A DNA stretch of 64,000 bases from Xylogone sp. PMI_703 (taxonomy: Eukaryota > Ascomycota > Leotiomycetes): assembly GCA_021399445.1 (NCBI GenBank), contig JAJTUQ010000005.1, positions 620,001 to 684,000 of the forward strand. The letters run 5' to 3'. Under the pieces are notes generated by a model. It saw only the letters and a list, made by a program, of their open reading frames with translations. It made no database searches and was not told where the DNA came from. The position numbers were made by a program, and so were the translations under genes. Positions 43,775-55,673 of the stretch are shown piece by piece (the stretch's first letter is position 1; each line of letters opens with the position of its first letter).

Positions 43775-44820
43775 TTAATGTTTTGGAACTCGACTTCTGC
43801 CTTGGCCGATTAAAGACTTGAAGACTCCAAATTTATTACTCCTGTGTCTTAGCTCGTTATCCCTTAACTTGTTGTTGAGCTCATGGCTGTTGGCAGTTTG
43901 ACTTAATGCATTTATCCCTTCGGCAGTATGGATACCCATGAGATTGCCTGTTCCTCTGGCAATATTATTCTTGAACTGTGGTAGGTTTTCGTACTTGGCG
44001 CTAGTAGTGGCTCCGATGAAATTAGAATTGCCATCGCAGGTATTTCCTTCAAACGTAGAGGGTGCAATCGCCGCTATGATAACTTGTGGTTGTTGGTATT
44101 GTGAATGATAGGATGGCGGAGGGGCTTGGCTCTAATTTCACATCCAATAAGTTGAAATGTTACCAGAAAACGTGCTTCTTGGCACCAAACTTAGGGACAG
44201 TGGATCTCACATATGTCGTAATTGCCTTGTTTGGTGATACCCCTGAAGCTGGAATACCTGGGGAGTAATTTGCTATTATGGTAGCATTGTGTTAGTGGTG
44301 CCAACGGCAACAGTAGATATGTTTACTTACAAGTTCGCCGGGATTTGGAGGGTTTGGTAGTTGTCATGATGCCTTGCAAGTCGTTCTTGATTTCAATTAA
44401 AGCCTTATTGGAGGATCCTGAGATGAGCAGCGTCAAACTGGACTTTTCGGTTTCTAACTCAGCAAACTTCTTGTTGACAAGCTTGCCTGTCCTTTTTATA
44501 GCGAGAAGATGGATACTTCTTCTTACTCGCCCTTGACTGAGGTCTGAAAAGAATGGCTGAAGTAGATCCTTGATATCGCCAACACTTTTGGAGATGCGGG
44601 CAAGAATGTCTTCAACAACTCTGGTTTGGAGATGCGGATTATGCTCAATGGGTACTATGGTATCTCTAAGAGAATCGAGCTGGTCCAGAAAATTTTGGAC
44701 GTGGGCAGGCCACTGCTCATATAAATCTTTGACCTCTTTCAAATCTTGAGCTACCTTGAAAATGTAGGCAGCGAGTTGCGACACCGCGGCAACCACTCCT
44801 AATACTTCCGCACCACTCAT
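43775..44820 (-). CDS. SesA-like death-domain protein with C-terminal two-repeat amyloid-type motif
   Basis: Three exons join in phase: 44331-44820, 44211-44272 and 43775-44131, giving 302 aa. Residues 1-163 (MSGAEVLGVVAAVSQLAAYI...) form an all-helical SesA-type N-terminal domain as found in fungal NLR and cell-death proteins. A Ser/Pro/Gln linker (TTYSQAPPPSYHSQYQQP) follows. Then come two 14-residue repeats exactly 26 residues apart, FEGNTCDGNSNFIG (211-224) and FKNNIARGTGNLMG (237-250). They share F..N...G..N..G, as in Ses_B/HET-s-type prion-forming motifs. Introns are 44273-44330 (CACTAAC branch) and 44132-44210 (GTGAGA donor). Such proteins are membrane-permeabilising effectors triggered by an NLR carrying the same motif; that role here is inference. 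No partner gene is seen. Confidence 0.72.
43934..44053 (-). repeat. Coding repeat pair of the amyloid-type motif
   Basis: The two 14-codon units occupy 44012-44053 and 43934-43975. They differ at the DNA level but keep Phe, Asn, Gly, Asn and Gly at equivalent positions, which argues for selection on protein structure over recent DNA duplication. Confidence 0.65.
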
Positions 44821-47800
44821 ATTGGGCAGAAAATCTTGCGATGTGTTGGCGTGGCGCTTCGGTCACATTGAAGTGGTTGAGGTTCTGGTATGGCAAAGAG
44901 AAAATTGTAAAAGCAAAATCGCTATCAAATATTTTGCTCACATGAGCTGCAGGAACAGCACGCCGGTTGCCTTCCTGACGTGTACCATGCATACCAGCTA
45001 GATGAGAAATATCTGAGTGGCTGAGATGTCGTGGAAACTGATGCGGGTGGGAGGGGGAGTTCGCAAATGATGCCAACTTGCATGCAGAAATACTGTTACT
45101 CTGTTTCTAGTTTGCCGGTCTGCAAGTTTACAGAACGTGCCCTAGATAGGACAAATGCACGCACAATAATATCTGATCTGATACTAAAATCAAGACGTCG
45201 TATATCACGCGTATAATCAGGTCGTATAGCCCTCGCGTTTCGCCCTGTAGTCTAAAGAGTTTGTCTTAAATAAACTGCGCTAATGAAACAAATATCTGTC
45301 TATGAGAACTGGTGTTGCTATAACCAGCATCTTAACTAGTAGCATTACTATAGGCTCTATTACCATAGCTGTTGAAAACTATCCACCCATCCAAATAACT
45401 CCGTGTGTACCTTTTCCGTCTATTAGATACGATGAGGGCCAACGCATGATTCCCTCGCGAATTAATGCGGGATATGTACAGCAAGCGTGCTATATTCAAA
45501 GGTAGCTGGGGTATTCACGACTAATATGGCAATAAAATCGTTATGATATGCTGGAAGGACTATGCATGTCACCATATACGCACCTCCAATCACATTGTTA
45601 TTTCCAAAGATGATGTTGAAACCGAAGTGTTGCCTTCTCGAATTTTCCCGCCTCGATCCGCTTGCATGTCCTTCAGCGAAAGATGGAGGGTGAAAATAGC
45701 CACGTATAACGCACTCGATGTACTCTTGTGTAACTTTTGCGTTGTCCTTTTCGTAGAGAATGAATTGACACGAAGATCTTGCGCATTTTAAGTCTGCGAA
45801 TACGATGAGGTCAGCGAGGTGAAAAAAGACAATGGAAAAATGCTAGAAACATAATTACATCGCCCGAGCTGCGGATCTATACACATTTGGGCTGGCTCCC
45901 GGCCGTCGAGGCATTCGCAATACCACAGGGTCGCGAGGGTCGGCCCGCAGTTCATGTCAGAACCCATAGAAAAAATTAGCGCGGAACAACCTCTTAAAGG
46001 AACTAAAGGAAGTTAAGATATGGGGAGACTCTCCTTGCAGTGGGGAACGAGAGGATAAGAGAACACAGTCCAGACTTACAATGGGGTTCCTGGTTGCTTT
46101 GAAATACAACACTTGAATACGCGCAGTCACGCAGTTGGGCTCGAGCTTCATAATCTATATGCACTAGGGCTTACAGATGTCTCACAGAGGATTCAAGTGC
46201 AACACGTTGATCCCGCTAATTCATTGGCGCTATAGGGATGTTTGCTGGTGCCTCAAAAGCTACCGGGTGTGTAGCAATGGCCGTTCCTAATACTGTGTAA
46301 CAATACTGCTAGTGACACTTGGGCATGAACGATAGGATACCGGCTGGTATAATGCAAGCGTGCCATAGCAGTTAACCGAAATGGAACGGTTATGTACTGT
46401 ATAGCCTTACGGCTCTTTCGGGTTTGGCCAAGCGGAATTGAATCTCGTATCGTTACTACTAATGTATAGCCAGACCGACACACACCTGGGCCATGGAATA
46501 AAGTTAAGAGAAAAGCTGACACACGATGCCAACACAGGTGCATACTAGAAGAGTAAATGAAATATGCACCTATGCAGCATTGAAGCGGTGGAGCCTAAAT
46601 TCATCCACCGCTGCTCACAAAATACACAATAGAGAATTGCCGATTGTAGGATACCGGTGGTAGGGATTGGGGAAACTTTTGAGCCTTACACAACTTATCG
46701 TACCGCTCAAGAGGGGAAACACGGGTCAAATTGAGCCAGAGTATTTCTTTTTTATGCGACAAGTCATGCTTGGATTAATAATCGTGCCAGAACGCCTTTA
46801 CTCCCGGTCCGAAATCCAAAATGCTAACCGCAGATATTTGGAGGATTATGCCACATAGACCTCGTCCAACTGGTATTACGGTTTTAAGATGGATCACTTC
46901 AACGGAGCCTTGAATCTTAACGTATATTTGCGTGACATTGCCCAATCATGGCTGTCGATCTCTTCTCAACACTATTTCCGTCCGTCCGCCGGCGTAGCCG
47001 GCAACCGTGGTTACACAACGAGAACCAGTGGCTGCAAAAAGCGGAGTAATGGGGGATGTTAAGATGGCCCAAATTATTTTTGGTAGGAGCGTCTCGCTAC
47101 AAAATCTGTGCTAATACCTTGTGGACCACTGGTATCTGCTCACCGGTCATAAGGAATATGGACATTATTGCAATTGGACTTGTCAGAAAGTGACTGCACT
47201 GTTTGGGTAGAGTGTGACGTATGCGCTGCCAGTCTGCAGATGCGGCTATGACAAGCAAGAAGCCGTCATGCGTACACTCACAGTTGGGCAATCGGCCAAA
47301 TTCAGGCCGTTGAGCAGAGCCTCATCATGGAGTGCCCCCACCATCTGGAGACTGTTGAGGTTCGCTTTCATATTTTCTGTTGGACACAGATGAATGAATG
47401 AGAGCAACCATCAATTGATTTCTCTGATTTTAGCTATGATCAGATATTAAGCTTTGGCTGAAGATCTTTTAGAGAACATATCCGGATGAGCCAGCCTGGT
47501 TGCGAGCGATATCAGGAGGCGGCATTTCCGGAAGAGACTTAGTAGGCGTCATTGCGGCTTAAGGGATACTGAAACCAGGTAAATCTTTTAAGAATTAGGT
47601 ACCAATGAAGTTGCTGCTAGGGTCACCATTTGGAGTGATCATCCCTGACAATGATAATGCCGTAAAGCTGTGGTTGAGGCTAATAGTTGGCCATATGGTA
47701 TAGGATCCAGTACAGCTACAATACAACCAACCAATCAATAATAGGCTTTGGTAGAATGGGAAGAAGGAAATCTTGATTACTAGAATAAACATAGCTATCA

Positions 47801-48282
47801 CTAATTATACGCAAAAATGCAAGGCTGGAATCTGCGCCCTGTCTATGTCATAATCCTCTTGCTAGGGGGCGCTTACAGTGCCGGTGTTAGGCTCGAGGGC
47901 CGTGCGCGATAGCTTCGGATCTACCCGATCCGCGAACCGTGCGCCGAGCCGCCAGGCGGGGATGATCACCCGTTAGCCTCTGTTATGGCGTGATGCCGGT
48001 GGAGCGCAAAGCATTTGCCATTGGTCACTCCTTGCTTAAATTATAATTTTATATTACTTCACTGGTTTAATATTATAGAAGTTATAGCTTATAGGATCTA
48101 TTTGGATATGTAATCATTTCGTCTATCAACAATTTCTAATCATTAGTTTGCTTCTTCAAGTGTATATTCCTACAGAAATGCTTAATAATACATGAGCGAC
48201 GCTTGTCTTCTATATAATTCTTAATCTGAACCTTCTATAAAGCAAATTCGAACCGAAGTGTCGTGAAAAAATGCTAGTTTCA
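44821..48282. other. Long gene desert, AT-rich with a GC-rich patch
   Basis: In 3,462 bp I find no ORF above about 100 codons with domain features, no NACHT/NB-ARC P-loop and no tRNA. The sequence has frequent stops in all frames. A GC-rich island at about 47,870-48,010 contains the inverted repeat CGGATC (47916-47921)/GATCCG (47927-47932) and contrasts with very AT-rich flanks at 48,040-48,280. The region may hold eroded mobile elements, but I cannot identify one. Confidence 0.45.
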
Positions 48283-49959
48283 TTACTTCGCCTCTACATC
48301 TGGTTTGGGTGGTTTCACACTCTTCCAGTGCATTCCAATTGAAATGACAAATGCAACAGCGGCGACGCTCGTAGCGCAGTAAAACGTTCTTGTGATCCCA
48401 TAATTAAACGCATTGAGCACATCTGAAAGCTGCGCCTCGGGAACTACACCCCTGGCACCCGCAGAGCCTGCGCTTAGAATGGCTTCTATCTCTTGCTGGA
48501 CAAAACCCAAACTATCGAGTTGTGCAACAAGCTTGTTTTCGAAAATAGACTCCCCGACGGCGAGATAGACGGCAGCTCCAAAAAACTGGAAACACTGTAA
48601 CAGCGAAGTGCCGACCGCAATATCATCGGGCTTCAGGACGGTTTGTATCGCAATGTATGGCATTGAGAGGGTCATTCCCGCACCCAGACCTTGGAGGACT
48701 TGGAATGGGATCCAGTATTGGTGGCTCGTACTTGTGGAAAAGGTAGAGAATAGACCCGATGCTATGCTCATCAGGGCTGTCCCGAGAAGTATATAGGGAT
48801 TCGGATACCCAATATATTTGAGCGAAGCACCCGTAAGTGTAGCGGACAGAACATCTGATAACGCTAGAGGGAGATACATCAGTCCGGATTTGGTGGGGGA
48901 AGCGCCTTTGATGACCTGAAACCATTCTGGGAGGTAGTATATCGAGATATAGACAGCACCCATGGCAAAAAATTCGGTGAAACATGCGAAGAACATCGTC
49001 CGTTCAGTGATTAGTCGAGGGGGAATCATGGCGCTGTCACCTCTGCGGATTTGCCAGAGAGCAAACACGAGGCCCAGACCTGCACCTCCAATAAAGAGAC
49101 CAATAATTGTAGCACTTTTCCACGTGTACGCGGTCCCTCCCCACTGAAGAGCCAACAGGATCATAATGATGGCAGGGGCGAAAAGCAGAGCGCCGATTAG
49201 ATCCAAGCTTCTCAGCCTCTGGAAAACCGGCAGAACTTTCGTAGGGTCTCGTGGAGGCGGGTTGAAGAAGAAGACAAGCGTAAAGATCGTGATGGCGCCC
49301 AGAGGTAGATTGATCCAGAAACACCAGCGCCAGGTTGCATGCTGCGTAAAGGCACCGCCTAATAGAGGTCCAATGATGGTAGCAATGCCAAATGTCGACT
49401 GAAGGATGCCAACAAAAAATGGCCGCTCTTCAAGTGGCAGGGAAGCCGCAACAATGCAGAAGGCACCTGTGAAGCATCCTGCAGCACCAATTCCGGCGAT
49501 GGCACGCCCAACAATGAGCATCGGACTGTTGACAGCAGTGGCACAGAGCAACGACCCTAGCTCGAAGACGGCAAGACATGCCAGAAATAGCTCCTATTAT
49601 ATATTCATCGTGGTCAGTTTGGTTCTTTTGCGAGAAATTTTGGGCGCTCCTACTTTTATCGCAAAGCTTGCAAACAGTTTGCCCGCGATGGGCTGTAAAG
49701 CACACATCGCAAAGGAATAAGCGCTTCCATACCAGCCTATATCACCAGTGCTATTGAATTGCGATGTAATGCGGGGGATGGCCGTCGCGATGATGGACGA
49801 ATCCAATGACATGAGGAAGATGGCGAGCACGAGTCCCACGATGACCAGTGCGAGCCTCAGACCAGTCAACTCAAAGTCGCTCCCGTCCTGTCCAGGAGAT
49901 GTGACATCGACAGCCGACTTATTGCTGTTCGCCTCACCTAGGGATTTTTCTTCAGCCAT
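48283..49959 (-). CDS. MFS multidrug/toxin efflux transporter (DHA2, 14-TM type)
   Basis: This is a drug:proton antiporter of the DHA2 family that exports toxic compounds or secondary metabolites across the plasma membrane. Exons 49654-49959 and 48283-49593 give 538 aa starting MAEEKSLGEANSNKSAVD. The acidic N-terminus precedes TM1 with the family motif LDSSIIATAIPRIT. Others are IVGRAIAGIGAAGCFTGAF, motif C (GPLLGGAFTQHATWRWCFWI, then NLP) and GAGMTLSMPYIAIQ. The 60-nt intron (49594-49653) is phase 0. No secondary-metabolism core enzyme lies within the window, so the substrate is unknown. Confidence 0.9.
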
Positions 49960-51240
49960 TTTGCTGATGGTGAAAGTGAAGTGGTAAGCGATGGAAATGT
50001 TTAATCATGAACAGAAGCATAGTGTTCATTTTGCTCTTTTTAAATGCCGCCATTTTCGAATTATCGCAAATGAATCAGGATGATTCATAAAGAGCAAGTA
50101 CATATACAGGGGTGCTAGCGTGCCGCACATGGCAACGCGTTTGGACACCCAATGCCGTCTAGTAATATATATCTCACCGGCGACTCATAAATTTAATTGA
50201 GTACCACATTATGAATTTATAGACGTATTCTCTTTTCTTATGATTTGCAATGACACAAGAAATAGTGAAGACTTCGGGATAGAGCCAGGCGAACTTCAAA
50301 GCAGTTTTCGTCATTGGTCGCCAGTACACCATCCATTGAGCCTTTGCCAGCATTCAACTACTCCATACCATATATTTCTTCAATTTACATTTATAATAGA
50401 CAATGATAGTTAATTATAATTGTGTTATGATTCCAGAGCTCTTAAGATTGATCAGGACCTAAGACGTGGTGGGTTTTCGTATATTATATGGCAGTACGAC
50501 CGGACTGGAGATACTCTGCAGTTGAATAGAGCATTCTGGAAAGAGTGGCTTGATATGGAGATGTCTGGATAGTGTCGGGACGAGGATTAATGCTGTTAAT
50601 TCACATATGCACTCCGATAAAGGGAGATTTCATGAATTTCGGCCTAAATGTAACCTTTATCTTTTGGTTTGACCACCGTCATACTCTATTGTATGTCCGG
50701 TAGTGATGACCTGGTTATCGTACAGCTACATGTGGATAACAAGTTGTTACTACAGAAGTAAGTCCTCGAAACTATTTTATCAACGCGCTGGACCCGATGG
50801 TAAGCAAGTACTCCTTATAGGAAGTGGCTGACTGATTACCTTTCACGAGGCTGGAGCCATGTTAGAAATTTTTGAATCTACCAGTGAAGGTTTTTATTAC
50901 CATTGCGCTATTAATCGCACCTGCCTGCAGGTATGCCAACTTGCTAAAACAAAAACATACAAAAGAAATCTAAGTTTATAAGTAAAGGATGCCCAACGCA
51001 AACGGTAAAAGAAGATCGCTGAAAATGGGAAAACATGCGAACAATCTCTAGACATACCAAAACCAAACGCACAACAAAATATATATATACACATTTCATA
51101 TGTCCTCTCACAACCTACCCAATAGTTTCCCTGCTAGTCCAGTGTGGTGGAGAGTCGTATCCATAGTTGCATTTCCATCTCAAAGGCCATCTCTTCAGAT
51201 TTGATGAAAGCTGGTCTATTTTCAAGAGTGGAAGGTCGAA
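49960..51240. other. Intergenic, AT-rich
   Basis: The 1,281 bp comprise the efflux-pump promoter on the left and the kinase 3' region on the right. I see no gene; stops are dense in all frames. Confidence 0.45.
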
Positions 51241-53096
51241 TCATTTGCCATATATTCTCAAAAGATCACGACGAGCTTCTGCCGCCGTTGACCTGTTTTG
51301 GGGGTCTTGATTTAGAATGCGCTTCACCGCGGATCGAACAAGGCTATAATCCACCAAGGACTTGACCCGGGAATGGGCCGTTTCAAACCTCGGTATATAT
51401 GCTCCAGGAAAATATGTATCACGGTAATCTCTATACTCTCGAACACCGTAAGCCTTGAGCTTCTTCCTCCACTCCGAGTCTGTTAAGTAAGCCTCTCTGG
51501 GGCAGTATATGCCCAGGACTTCGAGAAGCGTTATACCGAAGGAGTAGACATCAGATGCAGTATCACATTTGCCATGCCGAGTACTTTCGGGCGGCATGTA
51601 GGCTGGGGTACCAGCCAGGCCGGTGACTGAGGCTGTAGATGAGGTTAAGCCAAAATCGGAGATGTAAAAATTCTTCCCCGAATTGTCCGGTCGATAGTCA
51701 AAGAGGATATTATCTGGTTTTATATCGCGATGTACCATATCGTTCTGGTGCATAAAAGCCAATCCAGAAAGAGTCTGACTAATGAAGTCAGCGAGCCATT
51801 CTTGATGAACTTTCGAGATTTTGGTGCATTTGTGGGTTTGAGGCAAGAGGCTGTCAACATTTCCCACACAGAGCTTGAAGAAGAGCTCCACCGGCCGCCC
51901 CACCGACCATCCTTGATGGTGCTCAAGATGAATGATATTAGACTGAATGCCGTGTTAGCAGTGGGAATGACTAGGCTCCCGCAGCAGAATGTCTACGCAA
52001 CTTACGTGGTGGAGTTGTACCAATTTCTCTACTTCATGCTTGAAGGCAGCCTTCCAAGTTTCCCCTTCCGTCTTGCCAGGATTCCTACATTGCTTCACGG
52101 CCCAAAGCTTTCCCGTCGCTAAGTCAACCTCGTCTGAAACCTCCCCGAATGTTCCAGACCCAATCGTACCATAGGAGTGAGTCTCTATAAGAGGCCTGCC
52201 GTCATACTCTGCGGGAACTTTCGGCGTGTTTATGGTCTTGGGCTCGAATGCTCTCGGAGCCAAGATTGGATCTTGCGGTACCTCTTGACCACGTTTGATG
52301 GATTCCTGTGCGATTCGTGCAAGTTCTCCCCTGGCGAGTCTTACTTTCTCCTCGCTAGTTGGTATTTCCCAGACAAATTCAAAAGACAATTCTCGTCCAA
52401 ACTGGATCCGGATTTCCTTGGGCGCGGCTCGTGGGATAATACGATGCCAGAATTTCCCTGAAGGTCGTACTTCTCCTGGATTCCCTGTGAGTCAGTCCAA
52501 ATGATGTATGTATCATGGCCATTGGTGGAATCCTGAAACATAAGTTCGCCAGTCGAAACAAAGCGGAAATGACATTGGAAACTTGATATAGTCAGATGCA
52601 GCCTACAATATATGAGTTTGGAACAACAATAGTACGAACTCTAAATATTCATCACTGGGGATGAGTATGTCATTATGAGAGGGACGAGAGCCAATGGATA
52701 CAAAGCGCCCTGGGAATTTAGACTTGTACCCAGCCTTAAAGCTCAAGCGGTACTTGCCATTGACCTTTCTGTGGTGCTGCGAATTATCCTCAACAACGCG
52801 GCTAGCTGCTGATGTACGAGGTAGGAGTGAGAATAGGTAGTTATTTTCCATGAGGGTCTCTAAGTTAGAATGAAAGATGTAGGTCGGTTGTATGGAGCGG
52901 AATTCCAAGATCTGAAGGAAGAAATATGTGATATATAGAATGGGAAGCTATTGAATAGAGGAATATGGCCGTGGCAATTATGACAGAACTGGTGTTTTAA
53001 TAGCACGGAAATTGATGAACAAAAGTACAAAACTTTCTATTCTCTGACCTTCAAAAGAATTAACAGAGCAGATGAAACCACACTGACCTCGGCCAT
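51241..53096 (-). CDS. FHA-domain serine/threonine protein kinase, apparent frameshift
   Basis: This resembles fungal FHA kinases of the checkpoint/signalling type. Proposed coding pieces are 53088-53096 (MAE), 52638-52911, the FHA remainder and kinase N-lobe to 52006, and 51241-51942. FHA signs are FVSIGSRPSHNDILIP and DFQCHFRFVSTGELMFQDST. Kinase motifs are intact: GTIGSGTFGEV with AVKQ (Lys), HRDIKPDNILF, ISDFGLT, GTPAYMPPE and SDVYSFGITLLEVL. Intron 51943-52005 joins LVQLHH|SNIIHLEHHQGW in phase. Between GHDTYIIWTDSQGI and PGEVRPSGKFWHRIIP the frame shifts by one base near 52,472-52,486. No canonical intron repairs it, so a pseudogene or a base-call error are both possible. Exon 1 is the weakest call. 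Confidence 0.75.
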
Positions 53097-53824
53097 GGCG
53101 AAACAGTCGCAAACCTACGATTCGTGCTCTCTATTGTCATGAGCTGAAGAGTATTCGCCAAGAACAATTAAAAACTAGCTTATGAGTGATTGCCTCTGAC
53201 GGTCTCAGATATCAAGATTCTAATACGTGAAAGAAGTGTTTTATAGAAACTGAGATGTCTGAAAATTGTCTGCAATATCCAGACTCAAATACGGCTGGGT
53301 CTTTATCGCAGCAATGGCATCAATGGTTGGTTGCATTAATGCTTTTCTTTGTTTGACGCTGTACGAGCTCCTTGGGCACTGCCAATGGATTACTAGCACA
53401 AAGAACCAACAGTGAGATTGGAAGAAAGAAGAAATCTGTCCATAAACACCTGCACTTGAGAAATTCCTATTCAAGTAAGAGATGAAGAAGGAGCCAGATG
53501 AAAAATTAAACACCTAAAATGGTTCAATCAAAGGAACAAGCAGAAACAGATCTAGGGCAGAATATCTCAAACCTGACATTCCTGACCTCAACCAAACGAT
53601 GTTCTTGCTTTGAGGCTGTGGCGCATTAGTGGGGCTTGTGCGGCTTAGTTGCCCTAGCGCTTTTGGACGCCAAGGGAATTACATGCATGTATGTGTCCGT
53701 CGCCAGTTTGGAAAAAGCGCTCTATGCTTCCTTGACAGTTCCAACTGCCAGGCGGTCTTTGTCCCGGCTACTCCCTCATAAATGGCAATGAAGCTCCCAC
53801 TCAGTTGCTCCTACGAGCAACGAT
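53097..53824. other. Intergenic, divergent promoter region of kinase and hypothetical gene
   Basis: The 728 bp separate divergent genes. No clear motif, gene or repeat is visible. Confidence 0.4.
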
Positions 53825-55673
53825 ATGAGACGCGACATCAACAATATGAGCTACAACAAATCACGAGAAATTCTCCAAGGAGCTGGGGCCCGTCTCACCC
53901 GACAAGCCCTCCATGAGCTTGACCTCGAAGATATGCGGCGCCGTGGTGAGCCAACTGAGGGCATGAAGCCATTCTCACGATCAGATGCCGCTTATCAGGA
54001 GTATCTCGCCCAGCTGCTTGCGGCCCTTGAGGCGAGAGTTTCAACGCAGGATCCTCTGAGCAAGCAGGAAACGAGCTCTATACAGGATTCTCTGAGCGAT
54101 TATGCTGGCCGAGGGCGTGCCAAGGAACAATCGCTCAGGTCGACGCAGCCGAGTCAGCTCATAGAGGGATTTGGCCATATACATGAAGTTCCGTCAATTG
54201 CTAACGCAGGCTTGGACAGAATTTAAAGGAAGACGTGTGCAGCAGTGTACCTACCAAAGAAACCTGTTCTCAAAGCAGCATACCGACTAGACTAGGCTCT
54301 GAACATAGTCACCTATCTCCTACCTCGAGTGCTCTCGGGCCGGTTTTGGTAGACTGTCCTGCGCCTAGTGAACGCAGCGAGTGGTGGAGACATAGTGTGG
54401 AATTCCGCCTGCTCCGGGATGAGATGCTTGAAGCTGCTAAGTTCCGACCGGGGGAGCGACAACTCTACCATACACTTGACATGAATGCATTTGCAGCCGA
54501 TCCTAGTTATGATGATACCCAAGCGGAGAAGCTCACGCCGGTGCCTGCAGTCCCCGCCAACTTCCCTCCTCACCGGGCGATCAACGGTGTGCCAGAGCTC
54601 GGAGCCTACTTAGCATCGTCTAGCTACATTGTGTCACTTGGCGGACCACCTCTCGCGGATCTCAAATATGGCATCATCGTCGTGCCTGCTGGGGAGGAGG
54701 CCCTATTGTTCGCTAGGATTAGTGATGAGACAGTCATGACGGAGGATTTCAAGGAACAGGTATATGCCAAAAGCAAGGCAGCCCAGAAGGAGCAGGAAGT
54801 AGAGTACCAAAAACAGAACGTGGAGGAGCGGGCTAACAAGGCGAGTCCAGCGCCGGAATTTGACGACGACGACCGCGAGTTCTACAGACAGAGATACTTT
54901 GCACGAATTTGTTTAAAAGATGACGAAGAAGTCACACTATTGTCAAGGCCAGCGGTGCGTCGACGTCCGGAAGCTCACAGAGATGATGATCGGATGCAAG
55001 TGATACAACATGGTGCGTCGAGGTTGGTATACGGACAGCTGAGTGAAAGTGCTAATTGCTCAATACATGAGCAACAAGATGCCACGTCACTACCTCACGA
55101 TCGAAGCTCCCATGCTCCATCAACAAATGAGGAAGTAGAATCCCAGTGTCGTCTCACGTGGAAGAATCCGAATCCAGATTCAAATCAGCTATTGTCTCTG
55201 TCCCAGAGAGCGTTTCTATACGATCAAAGCGCTCTCAGGTTAGTGACCAGAGAGTTGTGAGCAATGTTCTCACAGAAGCTGATACGCAAATGGAACATCA
55301 CCGGATTCATAACTGCGACGGCAATGATGGAACTGCCTCTGGTGAAACGCCCTCGTCGGGTGCTACGATACCACAAACGCCACGCGGTAGCCCCAGTGAA
55401 GAATCTCTAAGGCCCGAGGCATGTCGAATTCCGGAGCTGGTGCTCAGAGGTGAGAGAAAGCGGACGGGCACACGCCGGCTACTGATGTCGCTGCTCTCCC
55501 ATACGAGGTTGAAGAACTCTCCTGATCCCGTTGTCCCGCGCCGCAGTGTTCTCATCGAGGTGGCCAAAGCCATGATGAATCTGGCCAACGGGGAGCTGTG
55601 CGAGAACCCGGGTATTGATGCACGGGTGTGGAGAGTGGTGCAGAAGGGCCTTGCTCTAAAAGCTACGGCGTGA
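53825..55673 (+). CDS. Uncharacterised multi-exon (or frame-broken) hypothetical gene
   Basis: I do not recognise it. Three long overlapping or abutting frames run in the same direction: 53825-54226 (133 codons), about 54210-55260 (340 codons) and 55146-55673 (175 codons). They share hydrophilic, charged composition, with no signal peptide or transmembrane helix. The middle part has EWWRHSVEFRLLRDEMLEAA, ADLKYGIIVVPAGEEALLFA and a Lys/Glu-rich helix (AQKEQEVEYQKQNVEERANK). Frames 1 and 2 could join through an intron ending after GCTAACGCAG (54209); 2 and 3 near GTTAGT (55238). Neither is certain, and real frameshifts are possible. Its GC content is higher than that of the surrounding desert. 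It may be lineage-specific. Confidence 0.5.

Noticed and set aside
44883..45076. 119-codon minus-strand ORF upstream of the SesA-like gene as an extra N-terminal exon
   Set aside because: Its sequence is not domain-like, and MSGAEVLGV is the usual start of SesA-type domains, so the ATG at 44820 was kept.
46430..46460. tRNA A-box-like string TGGCCAAGCGG
   Set aside because: The nearest B-box-like sequence is only about 11 bp away and degenerate, and no cloverleaf can be drawn.
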